Below, piece after piece: positions 52,133-59,936 of a stretch of DNA of 64,000 nucleotides. The DNA is from Janibacter melonis. GTDB lineage: Bacteria; Actinomycetota; Actinomycetes; Actinomycetales; Dermatophilaceae. A program made the position numbers and the translations under genes. The notes below the pieces were generated by a model. The model was given only the letters and a program-made list of their open reading frames with translations. It was not told the origin of the DNA and did no database searches. The stretch is taken from assembly GCF_020567375.1 (NCBI RefSeq), contig NZ_JAJBZM010000002.1, positions 124,001 through 188,000 of the forward strand, given 5' to 3'. Each line of letters begins with the position of its first letter. The stretch's first letter is position 1.

Positions 52133-52138
52133 TACGAT
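52133..52138 (+). promoter_or_regulatory. -10 box of a leaderless promoter for the gamma-glutamyltranspeptidase gene
   Basis: TACGAT ends 7 nt before the ATG at 52146. It overlaps the alternative ATG at 52137, which could then not be transcribed from this promoter. Confidence 0.55.
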
Positions 52139-52145
52139 GAGCGTC

Positions 52146-53678
52146 ATGACCGTCCCCGCCGCCATCGCGGCCCCCAACCTGGCCGCGGCGCACGCCGGAC
52201 GTGCGGTCGCGCACGCCGGGGGGAACGCCGTCGACATCGCGCTCGCCGCGATGCTCACGGCGATGACGAACGAGCCGGGCCTCGTCAGCTCGATGGGCAG
52301 CGCCTTCATCACCGTGTGGACGGCCGGCGAGGAGCCGGAGGTCATCGACGGCAACGTCGTCATGGCGGGCCTGGGCCGGCCGCGCTCGGCCTTCGGCGGA
52401 GGTCTGCACGAGGTCACCTCGACGTACGGCGGAGGCGTGAGGCTCATGGCCGGCCACGGCTCGGTCGCCGTGCCCGGGGCGTGGTCGGGCATGGGCACCG
52501 CCCACGAGCGGCACGGGCGCGTCGACTGGTCCGAGGTGCTGGCCCCCGCGATCACGCAGGCGCGCGAGGGCTACCGGCTCGGGCCGGCTGCCGCGACCTA
52601 CCTCGCGCTCGTCGGGCACGACATCTACGGGTGGTGCGAGGACAGCGCCGCCCTGCTCGTGCCCGGGGGCCGGGTCGTCGAGGCGGGCGAGCTCATCCGC
52701 GACGAGCCGCTCGCGCAGACCTACGAGCACATCGCGCGGGTCGGCTGGCGCGACATTTACACCGGGGAGATCGGGCGGCGGATGGTCGCCGACATGGACG
52801 CCCACGACGGCCTCGTGTCGACGCAGGACCTCGAGCGCTTCGCGGCCCAGGTGCGCGACCCCCTTCGCCTCGACGTCGGCGAGTGGGACCTCGCGACGAA
52901 CCCGCCGCCCTCCGTCGGCGGGCCGATGCTGGCCCTCATGCTCGGCGCGCTCACGCGGCGCTCGCGGGCGGACTGGTCGGACATCATCGACATCCAGCGC
53001 CGCGTCCTCGGCTACCGCGTCGGGCATCACGACGTGAGCCCCGACCTCGAGGAGGCGGGGTGGCGGGCCCTCGAGGCCGCTCAGCGCTACGGGCTGGCCG
53101 GGCTGCCGACCTCGCCGAGCACCGCCCACGTCTCGGTCGTCGACGCCGAGGGCAACGCCTGCGCCTTCACCGCGTCGTCGGGCTACGGCTCGGGGGCGGT
53201 CGTGCCGGGCACCGGTCTGCAGCTGAACAACTCGCTCGGCGAGCTCGAGCTCAACCGGCTCGGGGTGCACGCCCTGCCCCCGGGCGCCCCGCTCGCCTCG
53301 AACATGGCGCCGACGGTCGGTCGGACCCCCGACGGCCGGGTGCTCGCCATCGGGTCGCCCGGCGCCGACCGGATCACGACCGCGCTCATGCAGGTGCTCG
53401 GCCAGGGCTGCCTGCACGAGGCTCCGCTGCAGCAGGCCGTCGACGCCCCCCGCGTGCACGTGCAGGTCGGCGGGGCGCTCGGCGGCACGGTCGTCGTCGA
53501 CCACGAGAGCGACCCGGGCATCGAGGCCGCGATCGCCGCGAGCGGTCTGCCCGGTCACGACCACGGCCCGCGCTCGATGTACTTCGGCGGGGTGGGCGCC
53601 GCCTACCGCCGCGAGGACGGCGCGCTCGAGGCCGCCGGGGACCCCCGGCGCGCCGGCGCCGCGCTCGTCACCGGCTGA
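52146..53678 (+). CDS. Gamma-glutamyltranspeptidase family protein
   Basis: This is an Ntn-hydrolase of 510 residues that should self-cleave and transfer or hydrolyse gamma-glutamyl groups. The large-subunit start (APNLAAAHAGRAVAHAGGNAVDIALA) and the autoprocessing site STAHVSVVDAEGNACAFT are present, the Thr aligned with the nucleophile being retained; SPGADR near the end resembles the glycine-loop region. No signal peptide is seen, so it is probably cytosolic, unlike periplasmic E. coli GGT. The ATG at 52146 is chosen because a TACGAT box lies 7 nt before it. Mycothiol or peptide turnover is possible; the substrate is unknown. Confidence 0.88.
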   Translation: MTVPAAIAAPNLAAAHAGRAVAHAGGNAVDIALAAMLTAMTNEPGLVSSMGSAFITVWTAGEEPEVIDGNVVMAGLGRPRSAFGGGLHEVTSTYGGGVRLMAGHGSVAVPGAWSGMGTAHERHGRVDWSEVLAPAITQAREGYRLGPAAATYLALVGHDIYGWCEDSAALLVPGGRVVEAGELIRDEPLAQTYEHIARVGWRDIYTGEIGRRMVADMDAHDGLVSTQDLERFAAQVRDPLRLDVGEWDLATNPPPSVGGPMLALMLGALTRRSRADWSDIIDIQRRVLGYRVGHHDVSPDLEEAGWRALEAAQRYGLAGLPTSPSTAHVSVVDAEGNACAFTASSGYGSGAVVPGTGLQLNNSLGELELNRLGVHALPPGAPLASNMAPTVGRTPDGRVLAIGSPGADRITTALMQVLGQGCLHEAPLQQAVDAPRVHVQVGGALGGTVVVDHESDPGIEAAIAASGLPGHDHGPRSMYFGGVGAAYRREDGALEAAGDPRRAGAALVTG

Positions 53679-53695
53679 CCCCCCTTCGCCGCGCA

Positions 53696-53730
53696 CGAGG
53701 AGCCGGGTCCCTGGTCAGCCCGGCTCCTCG
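53696..53730. terminator. Bidirectional terminator between convergent operons
   Basis: A 12-bp stem (CGAGGAGCCGGG and its complement) with an 11-nt loop lies between the gamma-glutamyltranspeptidase gene and the end of the sulfur operon. Confidence 0.82.
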
Positions 53731-53754
53731 CCCCGCCGTCTCGGCGGCGTGCCC

Positions 53755-54657
53755 TCAGTGCTGCGGCACGTAGTGCGACGCGTCGCCGACCAGTGCCCGG
53801 CTGGTCGAGCCGTCGACGCCGACCGGCACGTCGCCGGCGACCGTGACCCGGTGGAGGCGACGGGGCAGACCGTCGAAGTTGTCGGGTGCGTAGTGCTGGG
53901 TGATCCGGTTGTCGAAGATGACGACCTGGTCGGGCTCCCACGCGACGCGCACGACGTTCTCCGGGCGGGTGACGTAGGCCTGGAGCAGGCGCAGGACGTC
54001 ACGGCTCTCCGTGGTCGTCAGACCGACGAAGCGCCGGACGAAGCCGCCGAGGTAGAGCCCGCGCTCGCCCGTGTCGGGGTGGACGCGCACGACGGGGTGC
54101 TCGGTCTCGAAGGAGATCGACTCGAACTGCGCGCGTCGCTCGGCGTCCTTGTCGTCCTGCTGCTCCGGAGGGGTCGCGTAGTCGTAGGCGTTCGTGTGCA
54201 CCGCGCGCAGCCCGTCGGCGAGCCGGCGAAGGGGCTCGGGCAGGTCGCGGTAGGCCGCCCCGGTGTTCGCGATGAGGGTCTCGCCGCCGTGCGGGGGGAC
54301 GACCTTGCTCGCGAGGGTCGTCGCCCTGGGCGGGGTGAGCACGAAGGTGACGTCGGTGTGCCAGGGGTTGGCGACACCGCCGCCGACGTCGACGGGCAGC
54401 ACCCGCGGCGCGCCCTCGACGGAGCGCACCGTCGGGTGGGCCGTCGTCAGCTCGCCGAAGTGCGCCGCGAAGCGCTCCTGGCCCTCGTCGTCGAGCGGCG
54501 CCCCGCGGAAGACGAGCGCCTTGTGCTCGGCGAGCGCAGCGCGCAAGAAGCCGACGGTCTCCTCGTCGAGGGGTCCGGTGATGTCGACGCCGGTGATCTC
54601 GGCGCCGATGCGGCCGGTGATCTTGCGGATGTCTCGGTCGGTCGCGATGGTGCTCAT
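53755..54657 (-). CDS. TauD/TfdA-family alpha-ketoglutarate-dependent dioxygenase
   Basis: This is an Fe(II)/2-oxoglutarate dioxygenase of 300 residues with the metal-binding HxD in NPWHTDVTF, the distal His in RRLHRVTV and a 2-oxoglutarate Arg nearby. Family members release sulfite from taurine or other sulfonates or sulfate esters. AAGGAG 8 nt before the ATG decides the start. It is the last gene of a six-gene sulfur-acquisition operon, overlapping the monooxygenase by 4 nt. The substrate is undetermined (taurine, alkanesulfonate and sulfate ester are all possible). Confidence 0.92.
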   Translation of the reverse strand: MSTIATDRDIRKITGRIGAEITGVDITGPLDEETVGFLRAALAEHKALVFRGAPLDDEGQERFAAHFGELTTAHPTVRSVEGAPRVLPVDVGGGVANPWHTDVTFVLTPPRATTLASKVVPPHGGETLIANTGAAYRDLPEPLRRLADGLRAVHTNAYDYATPPEQQDDKDAERRAQFESISFETEHPVVRVHPDTGERGLYLGGFVRRFVGLTTTESRDVLRLLQAYVTRPENVVRVAWEPDQVVIFDNRITQHYAPDNFDGLPRRLHRVTVAGDVPVGVDGSTSRALVGDASHYVPQH

Positions 54658-56012
54658 GCTGCGTGCTCCTTCTCGGTGAGGGTGGTCGTGCGGGGTGCGG
54701 TCCGGGCGGCGCGGCCCGCGGGACGGGCCAGGCCGTAGTGCTCGCGCAGGGTGGCGCCGGTGTACTCGGTGCGGAAGAGGCCCCGGCGCTGCAGCTCGGG
54801 GACGACGGTGTCGACGAAGACCTCGAGCCCGCCGGGCAGGGTCGCCGGCATGACGTTGAAGCCGTCCGCCGCGCCCTGGGTGAACCACCGCTCGAGGTCG
54901 TCGGCGATCTCGTCGGGCGTGCCCGCGAGGACACGGTGCCCGCGGCCGCCGGCGAGGCGGGTGATGAGCTCGCGCACGGTGAGGTCCTCGCGGCGGGCGA
55001 GCTGGGTGACGAGCTCGAAGCGGCTGCGGTTGCCCTCGGTGACGTGGTCGACGTCGGGCAGCCGGTGGTCGAGGTCGGCCTCGGTGAGCTCGACGTCGAG
55101 CATCGCGCTCAGCTGGGCCAGCCCGTATGCCGGGACGACGAGCTCGGCGAGCTCGGCCTCGAGGGCACGGGCCTCGGCCCGGGTCGAGCCGATGACCGGG
55201 CTGATGCCGGGCAGCACGAGCAGCTCGTCGGGCCCACGGCCGTACCGGGCGAGCCGCGCCTTGAGGTCGGTGTAGAAGGCCTGCCCGTCGGCGAGGGTCT
55301 GCTGCGCGGTGAAGACCGCCTCGGCGAAGCGTGCGGCGTACTCCTTGCCGTCCTCGGAGGACCCCGCCTGGACGAGCAGCGGGTAGCCCTGCACCGGTCG
55401 GGGCACGTTGAGCGGGCCCTGGACGGAGTAGAACTCGCCCTCGTGCTCGACCGGCGCGATCCGGTCGGTGTCCGCGTAGATCCCGGCGGACCGGTCGGTG
55501 ACGATCGCGCCGTCGTCCACGCTGTCCCACAGGGCCGTCGCCAGCTCGACGAACTCGGTGGCCCGCTCGTACCGACGCGCGTGGTCCGGGCGGTCGGCCA
55601 GGCCGAAGTTGCGGGCCTCGTCGCGCCCCGCCGAGGTGACGATGTTCCACCCGGCCCGCCCACCGCTGAGGTGGTCGAGCGAGGCGAAGGCGCGGGCCAG
55701 GCTGTACGGGTGGTTGTACGTCGTCGAGGCCGTCGCGATGAGCCCGACGTGCTCGGTCGACGCCGCGAGCGCGGAGAGCAGCGTCAGCGGCTCGAAGGCG
55801 TTGTGCGAGCTGTGCCGCACGGCACCGGACAGCGCGACGTTGTCGGCGAGGAAGACCGAGTCGAGCAGCCCCCGCTCCGCGGTGCGGGCGATGTCGACGT
55901 AGTGCTGCAGGGTGAGCGCCTGCTCGGGCCGGGTGGAGGGGTGGCGCCACGCGGCCTCGTGGTGCCCGTTGGGCATGAGGAAGGCGTTGAGGTGGAGCTG
56001 TCGTGAGGTCAT
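54654..56012 (-). CDS. LLM-class flavin monooxygenase (NtaA/SnaA/DszA family)
   Basis: This is a bacterial-luciferase-like monooxygenase of 452 residues that uses FMNH2 supplied by a partner reductase. Family signatures are the start LHLNAFLMPNGHHEAAWRHP, LIATASTTYNHPYSLARAFA and the loop SGGRAGWNIVTS. The closest functional types act on nitrilotriacetate, DszA sulfones and related organosulfur compounds. The ATG at 56012 is chosen although the frame is open upstream. It works with the FMN reductase at the head of this operon, and the sulfite released would feed assimilation. Confidence 0.93.
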   Translation of the reverse strand: MTSRQLHLNAFLMPNGHHEAAWRHPSTRPEQALTLQHYVDIARTAERGLLDSVFLADNVALSGAVRHSSHNAFEPLTLLSALAASTEHVGLIATASTTYNHPYSLARAFASLDHLSGGRAGWNIVTSAGRDEARNFGLADRPDHARRYERATEFVELATALWDSVDDGAIVTDRSAGIYADTDRIAPVEHEGEFYSVQGPLNVPRPVQGYPLLVQAGSSEDGKEYAARFAEAVFTAQQTLADGQAFYTDLKARLARYGRGPDELLVLPGISPVIGSTRAEARALEAELAELVVPAYGLAQLSAMLDVELTEADLDHRLPDVDHVTEGNRSRFELVTQLARREDLTVRELITRLAGGRGHRVLAGTPDEIADDLERWFTQGAADGFNVMPATLPGGLEVFVDTVVPELQRRGLFRTEYTGATLREHYGLARPAGRAARTAPRTTTLTEKEHAA

Positions 56013-56041
56013 GGGTAGGTCCTGTCGGTCGAAGGGGGAGG

Positions 56042-56911
56042 TCAGCTGCCCTGGGGGGTGACGCGCCACCGCGAGAAGCGGCGCTCGAGGCGCACCAGCG
56101 CGGTGTTGACGACGAGCCCGAAGACGGAGACGGTGAGGATGCCGGCGTACATCTGCGGGATCTGGAAGCTGCTCTGCGCGTTGACGATGAGGTAGCCCAG
56201 TCCCGCCTTCGCCCCGACCATCTCGGCGGCGATGAGCACGAGGATCGAGGCGGTGCCGGCCATGCGGATGCCGGTGAAGATCGTCGGCACGGCCGAGGGC
56301 AGGACGACCTTGGCGAAGAGCTGGAGGTTGGACAGGCCGAGGGTGCGCGCGGCCCGCACGAGGAGAGGGTCGACGGTGCACACGCCCGCCACCGTGTTGA
56401 GCAGCACGGGGAAGAAGGCCGCGTAGGCGACGATCGAGACCTTGCTCAGCTCGCCGATGCCGAGGAGCAGGGTGAAGACCGGCAGCAGCGCGAGCGCGGC
56501 GGTGTTGCGGAAGAGCTCGAGCAGGGGGGTGAGCAGCTCGCGCAGGCCCTCGTACCAGGCGACCGCGATGCCGACGGTGACGCCGACGACCACCGCGAGC
56601 CCGAAGCCGATCGCCGAGCGGGTCAGGCTCGCCGTGAGGTGCTCCTGGAGCTGGCCGGTCCGCACGAGGTCCCACAGCGCCTCGAGCACGACGTGCAGCG
56701 GCGGGAGGAAGACCGCCCGGCTCGACTCGAGGAGGTACTGGGGGCCGAGCTCCCAGAGCAAGAGGAAGGCCACGACGGCGGCAGAGCGTCGGATGCCCGT
56801 GCGGCCGACGCCGGCGGCCCGTCGTGCCGTTGACGGCGCCCGGGGCACCGGGGCGACCGCGGCGGCGTCGTCTGTCGTCGTCGTGGGGGTGGTCAGGGTC
56901 GCGGTGCTCAT
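56042..56911 (-). CDS. ABC transporter permease, SsuC/TauC-like
   Basis: This is a membrane permease of 289 residues with about six helices and the EAA-type loop (RAARTLGLSNLQLFAKVVLPSAVP), of the nitrate/sulfonate/taurine importer group. The N-terminus has an extra Thr/Ala-rich cytosolic extension of about 40 residues. The ATG overlaps the ATPase stop. The ATPase and binding protein are the next two upstream genes. Confidence 0.92.
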   Translation of the reverse strand: MSTATLTTPTTTTDDAAAVAPVPRAPSTARRAAGVGRTGIRRSAAVVAFLLLWELGPQYLLESSRAVFLPPLHVVLEALWDLVRTGQLQEHLTASLTRSAIGFGLAVVVGVTVGIAVAWYEGLRELLTPLLELFRNTAALALLPVFTLLLGIGELSKVSIVAYAAFFPVLLNTVAGVCTVDPLLVRAARTLGLSNLQLFAKVVLPSAVPTIFTGIRMAGTASILVLIAAEMVGAKAGLGYLIVNAQSSFQIPQMYAGILTVSVFGLVVNTALVRLERRFSRWRVTPQGS

Positions 56912-57756
56912 CAGGCCGCCCTCTCGGTGCCGTCGGGCTGGATCTTGCGGTGGCCGGCGCGCTGGGCACGCTCGACCTCGTCGTGGAGCAGGCCCCAGAT
57001 CTCGTGCCGGTAGGCGACGAAGGCGGGGTCGGAGCGCAGGTCGACGGCACCGGCGCGGTCGCCGAGGTCGACGTCGACGACCTCGGTGAGGCGCCCGGGA
57101 CGCGAGGAGAGGACAGCGACCCGCTGACCCAGGTAGACCGCCTCCTCGATGCCGTGGGTGATGAAGACCGCGGTCGTGCCGGTGGTGCGCCAGATCCGCA
57201 GCAGCTCGTCCTGCAGCTGCTCGCGGGTCTGCGCGTCCAGGGCGGCGAAGGGCTCGTCCATGAGGAGGATCCCGGGCTCGTAGGCCAGGCTGCGGGCGAT
57301 GGCTACCCGCTGCTTCATCCCCCCGGACAGCTCGTGCGGGAGCCGGTCCTCGAAGCCGGAGAGCCCGACGAGGTCGAGGTGGTGACGAGCCCGCTCGGTG
57401 CGCTCGGCGCGGCTGATCGGCAGCTGCTCGAGCCCGAAGGTGACGTTGGCCAGCGCGGTGCGCCACGGGAAGAGGGCGTACTGCTGGAAGACGATGCCTC
57501 GGTCCAGGCCCGGACCGGTGACCTCCTCGCCGTCGACGAGGACGCTGCCGCTCGTCGGCGTGCTCAGACCGCCGAGGAGGTCGAGCAGGGTCGTCTTGCC
57601 CGACCCGCTCGGGCCGACGAGGGTGAGGAACTCGCCGGCGGGCACGGTGAGGCTGATGTCGTCGAGCGCCCGCAGGACGCTCGCGCGGGGCTGCTCCTTC
57701 GTGGGCCGCACGACGAACTCCTTCGTCACGTGGCGCAGCTCGATGCTCGAGGTCAC
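56911..57756 (-). CDS. ABC transporter ATPase, SsuB/TauB-like
   Basis: This is a nucleotide-binding subunit of 281 residues with Walker A GPSGSGKT, Q-loop FQQYALFPW, signature LSGGMKQRVAIARSLAYEP and Walker B ILLMDEPFAALD, typical of sulfonate/nitrate importers. The GTG at 57756 overlaps the binding-protein stop, and AAGGAGG lies 7 nt before it. The frame continues upstream but without a better start. Confidence 0.94.
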   Translation of the reverse strand: MTSSIELRHVTKEFVVRPTKEQPRASVLRALDDISLTVPAGEFLTLVGPSGSGKTTLLDLLGGLSTPTSGSVLVDGEEVTGPGLDRGIVFQQYALFPWRTALANVTFGLEQLPISRAERTERARHHLDLVGLSGFEDRLPHELSGGMKQRVAIARSLAYEPGILLMDEPFAALDAQTREQLQDELLRIWRTTGTTAVFITHGIEEAVYLGQRVAVLSSRPGRLTEVVDVDLGDRAGAVDLRSDPAFVAYRHEIWGLLHDEVERAQRAGHRKIQPDGTERAA

Positions 57757-58793
57757 GACGAACCCTCCTTCGCGAGGTCGTTGTACTCGTTGGTGTAGAT
57801 CTGCGAGGGGTCGAGCTCGCCCGCCGCGACGATGCCGCTGCTCTCCAGCCAGTCCGACCACTGGGTGAAGTCGGTGTCGCTGATGACCCCGCCGCGGGCG
57901 GGGATGCCCGTGCTCTTCCAGTACCGCAGGTTGGCGGTCGTCTCGTTGCGGTCGCGCGCCTCGACGATCTTGGTGAAGCGGGCGATGACGTCGGCGCGGG
58001 GCGTCGTGCGGGCCCACTCGATGGCCTTGGCGACCCCGGTCGTCAGCTCTCGGGTGGCCTGGGGGTGCTGCGCGATGAAGTCGTCGCGCAGCACGTACTG
58101 CCCGCCGTTGATCGGTCCGACGACCTCGGTGTCGCGGAAGAGCTCACGGATGTCGCCCTGGGCCTTCGCGTGGTCCTGGAGGATCCCGCCGAGCGCGCCG
58201 GCGTCGACCTGCCCGCGTCGGACGGCCTCCTCGGTGTCGTTGGGCGGCAGGACGACGAGCTGGACCTGGTCGATCTCGCTCTGCGACAGCCCGGACGTCG
58301 TCAGCCACGTGTCGATCGCCGCCTCGGCGTGGGCGCCCAGCGTGTTGACCGCGATCTTCTTGCCGACGAGGTCACGGGGCCGGCGGATGGCGCTGTCCTT
58401 GCGGACGTAGACCCCCTGGTAGGACCTCGCGTCCGAGCCGTAGTAGTTGACGACGGCGGTGATCGGGGAGCCCGCCTCGACGAGCTTGACGATGGCGCCC
58501 GAGAAGGCGCCGCCGATGTCGGTCTGGCCGGTCGCGACGGACTGGATGTCCTGCGGGCCGCTGGTCGTCGCGCCGACGTACTCGAGCTGGACGCGATCGA
58601 GGTAGCCGAGGTCGTCGGCGAGCTCGGGCCAGGTGACGGCGTTGGCGCTGCCCTGGTAGCGCACGGTCGTGTGCGCTCCCTCCTCCTGCGACTGCGCGTC
58701 GCTCGTGGGCAGGGCGCAGCCGGTGGCCAGGCTCGTCGTCAGGGCGAGGAGCGCGCCGGCGGACAGGACGGAGCGGCGGGTCGTGGTGCGCAT
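57753..58793 (-). CDS. Sulfonate-type ABC substrate-binding lipoprotein
   Basis: This is a 346-residue binding protein with a Tat-like/Sec signal (TTTRRSVLSAGALLALTTSL) and the lipobox LATGC, so it is a lipid-anchored exterior receptor. The body has the NMT1/SsuA-like fold (VRYQGSANAVTWPELADDLG, GAHAEAAIDTWL). The ligand is presumably an organosulfur compound, judged from the enzymes in the operon. Its ATG overlaps the stop of the FMN reductase gene. Confidence 0.92.
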   Translation of the reverse strand: MRTTTRRSVLSAGALLALTTSLATGCALPTSDAQSQEEGAHTTVRYQGSANAVTWPELADDLGYLDRVQLEYVGATTSGPQDIQSVATGQTDIGGAFSGAIVKLVEAGSPITAVVNYYGSDARSYQGVYVRKDSAIRRPRDLVGKKIAVNTLGAHAEAAIDTWLTTSGLSQSEIDQVQLVVLPPNDTEEAVRRGQVDAGALGGILQDHAKAQGDIRELFRDTEVVGPINGGQYVLRDDFIAQHPQATRELTTGVAKAIEWARTTPRADVIARFTKIVEARDRNETTANLRYWKSTGIPARGGVISDTDFTQWSDWLESSGIVAAGELDPSQIYTNEYNDLAKEGSS

Positions 58794-59374
58794 CAGGCCA
58801 CCCGCTCCACGCCGTGCGCGCGGTCGGCGGCCGCGACGAGCGAGCGCCCGGCGACGCCGTCGAGGAAGACCCGGGTGACCTCGCGAAGGGGGGCGGCGGC
58901 GGACTCGTCGAGGAGGACCTCACCGCCGTCGAGCAGGTGCACCTCGTCGGCCCGCACGAACCACCCGGGGGTGATCGCGCTCGGCGCCAGGCTGGCCAGC
59001 ACCGGCCGCAGCGCGTAGTCGACGGATAGGACGTGCGCGGGGCTGCCTCCGGTGGCCACGGGCAGGACGACCTTGCCGCGCAGCGCGTCCTGGGGCAGCA
59101 GGTCGAGGAAGGTCTTGAGCAGACCGCTGTAGGCCGCCTTGTAGACCGGGGTGCTCACGACGACGGCGTCGGCGCTCGCGATCGTCGCGACCGCGGCGGC
59201 GACGTCGGGGTGGGTGGTGTCGGCTCGCAGGAGCGGCTCGGCGGGCAGGTCGCGCAGGACGAGGGGCAGGGTGAGGTGCCCGGCACGCTGGACCCAGCGC
59301 GAGAGGTGGGTGAGCACGCCGTCGGTGCGCGATGTCGTCGACGGACTGCTCGAGATGGTGGCGACGAGAGCCAT
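58793..59374 (-). CDS. NADPH-dependent FMN reductase (SsuE/MsuE-like)
   Basis: This 193-residue flavodoxin-fold reductase starts MALVATISSSPSTTSRT and has the FMN loop STPVYKAAYSGLLKTFLDLLP. It supplies reduced FMN to the monooxygenase of the operon. The ATG at 59374 has GGAAGG upstream; the frame is open to 59485. It is the first structural gene, 170 nt after the leader-peptide stop and downstream of the riboswitch. The stop overlaps the binding-protein start. Confidence 0.93.
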   Translation of the reverse strand: MALVATISSSPSTTSRTDGVLTHLSRWVQRAGHLTLPLVLRDLPAEPLLRADTTHPDVAAAVATIASADAVVVSTPVYKAAYSGLLKTFLDLLPQDALRGKVVLPVATGGSPAHVLSVDYALRPVLASLAPSAITPGWFVRADEVHLLDGGEVLLDESAAAPLREVTRVFLDGVAGRSLVAAADRAHGVERVA

Positions 59375-59452
59375 GGGGATGCCTTCCTGGGCATGGGGGG
59401 TCGTCGGACGTCGGCGGGTGCCGGACGGCCGTGGTGCGGTGAGGGTGCGGGC

Positions 59453-59470
59453 GACCCAGGGCGCTGGGTC
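59453..59470 (-). other. Small hairpin between leader peptide and FMN reductase gene
   Basis: GACCCAG and its complement enclose 4 nt, in the 170-nt spacer after the leader-peptide stop. It could be part of an attenuator or anti-attenuator structure. No T-tract is present. Confidence 0.4.
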
Positions 59471-59544
59471 AGGGGTGACGGGCACGCCACGCTGACCGGG
59501 CCGCGGGGCGACCGGTCGGTGGTGGGGGTGCTACGTCTGCTGCG

Positions 59545-59649
59545 TCAGCGGCGACAGAGCGCGCTGCTGACGCGGAGCAGGTCGACGTGCCGTCGCTCGA
59601 CGTGCCGGCAGCTGCGCCGGCCCGCGGTGCGGGTCGTGTCGGTGCTCAT
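59545..59649 (-). CDS. 34-residue leader peptide of the sulfur operon
   Basis: This short frame, below usual gene-calling size, begins MSTDTTRTAGRRSC and ends HVDLLRVSSALCRR. The C-terminal motif is the one seen in short leader peptides in front of actinobacterial sulfur-assimilation and sulfonate operons. Two cysteine codons (residues 14 and 32), the second three codons before the stop, suggest that ribosome progress reports cysteine supply. GAGGAC lies about 9 nt before the ATG. It sits 31 nt after the riboswitch and 170 nt before the first structural gene. Confidence 0.82.
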   Translation of the reverse strand: MSTDTTRTAGRRSCRHVERRHVDLLRVSSALCRR

Positions 59650-59679
59650 GTGGTGCCCGTCCTCGTCTCGAGGCCGTGG

Positions 59680-59796
59680 GGCCTCGCGCTTGCCCCCGCC
59701 ACGTCGGCAGGGGCCTGGTCTTCACCCGGAGCACCCCACCGCGAGATGGAGGGTTGCTGTCCAGCGAGCCGGGGCTTGGCGCTGGAGCTCATGACC
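59680..59796 (-). ncRNA. SAM-IV-type S-adenosylmethionine riboswitch
   Basis: Read on the minus strand, the sequence has the SAM-IV landmarks in order: GGTCATGAG (from 59796), CCAGCGCCAAGCCCCGGCT, GCTGG, CAGCAACCCTCC, GCGGTGGGGTGC, CCGGGTGAAGACC, and finally GGCAAGCGCG near the 3-prime end. GGTC and GACC close the outer stem. These are the conserved core elements of actinobacterial SAM-IV aptamers. Such riboswitches turn sulfur and methionine genes off when SAM is abundant. Exact ends are approximate. Confidence 0.9.
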
Positions 59797-59803
59797 TGCG
59801 AGG

Positions 59804-59833
59804 AACCTAGCGCGCGATCAAGTCCTATCGCAA
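59804..59833 (-). promoter_or_regulatory. Promoter of the sulfur operon
   Basis: On the minus strand TTGCGA (59833-59828), an 18-nt spacer and TAGGTT (59809-59804) predict a transcript starting at the first bases of the riboswitch. An imperfect dyad, CCTA...TAGG (59840-59824), overlaps the -35 box and may be a repressor site. Confidence 0.65.
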
Positions 59834-59876
59834 CAGTAGGGATTCGTGTCTCGCATCTCGGACCGCCTACGGACGC

Positions 59877-59913
59877 AGGACGACCCGCCGGCGGTGTGCC
59901 GGCGGGTCGTCCT
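59877..59913 (-). terminator. Terminator of agcS
   Basis: This is a perfect 16-bp stem (AGGACGACCCGCCGGC and its complement) with a 5-nt loop, 23 nt after the agcS stop. It separates agcS from the riboswitch promoter on the same strand. Confidence 0.88.
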
Positions 59914-59936
59914 CGTCATGACGTGGGTCGGGCGTG

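Noticed and set aside
52107-52145. Earlier starts (52107, 52137) for the gamma-glutamyltranspeptidase gene
   Set aside because: 52107 lies in the terminator hairpin and 52137 overlaps the TACGAT -10 box; the leaderless ATG at 52146 fits best.
59531-59734. A 67-codon minus-strand frame over the leader region
   Set aside because: It is a different frame from the 34-residue leader peptide and overlaps the riboswitch 3-prime part; only the leader peptide has a recognised motif and ribosome site.
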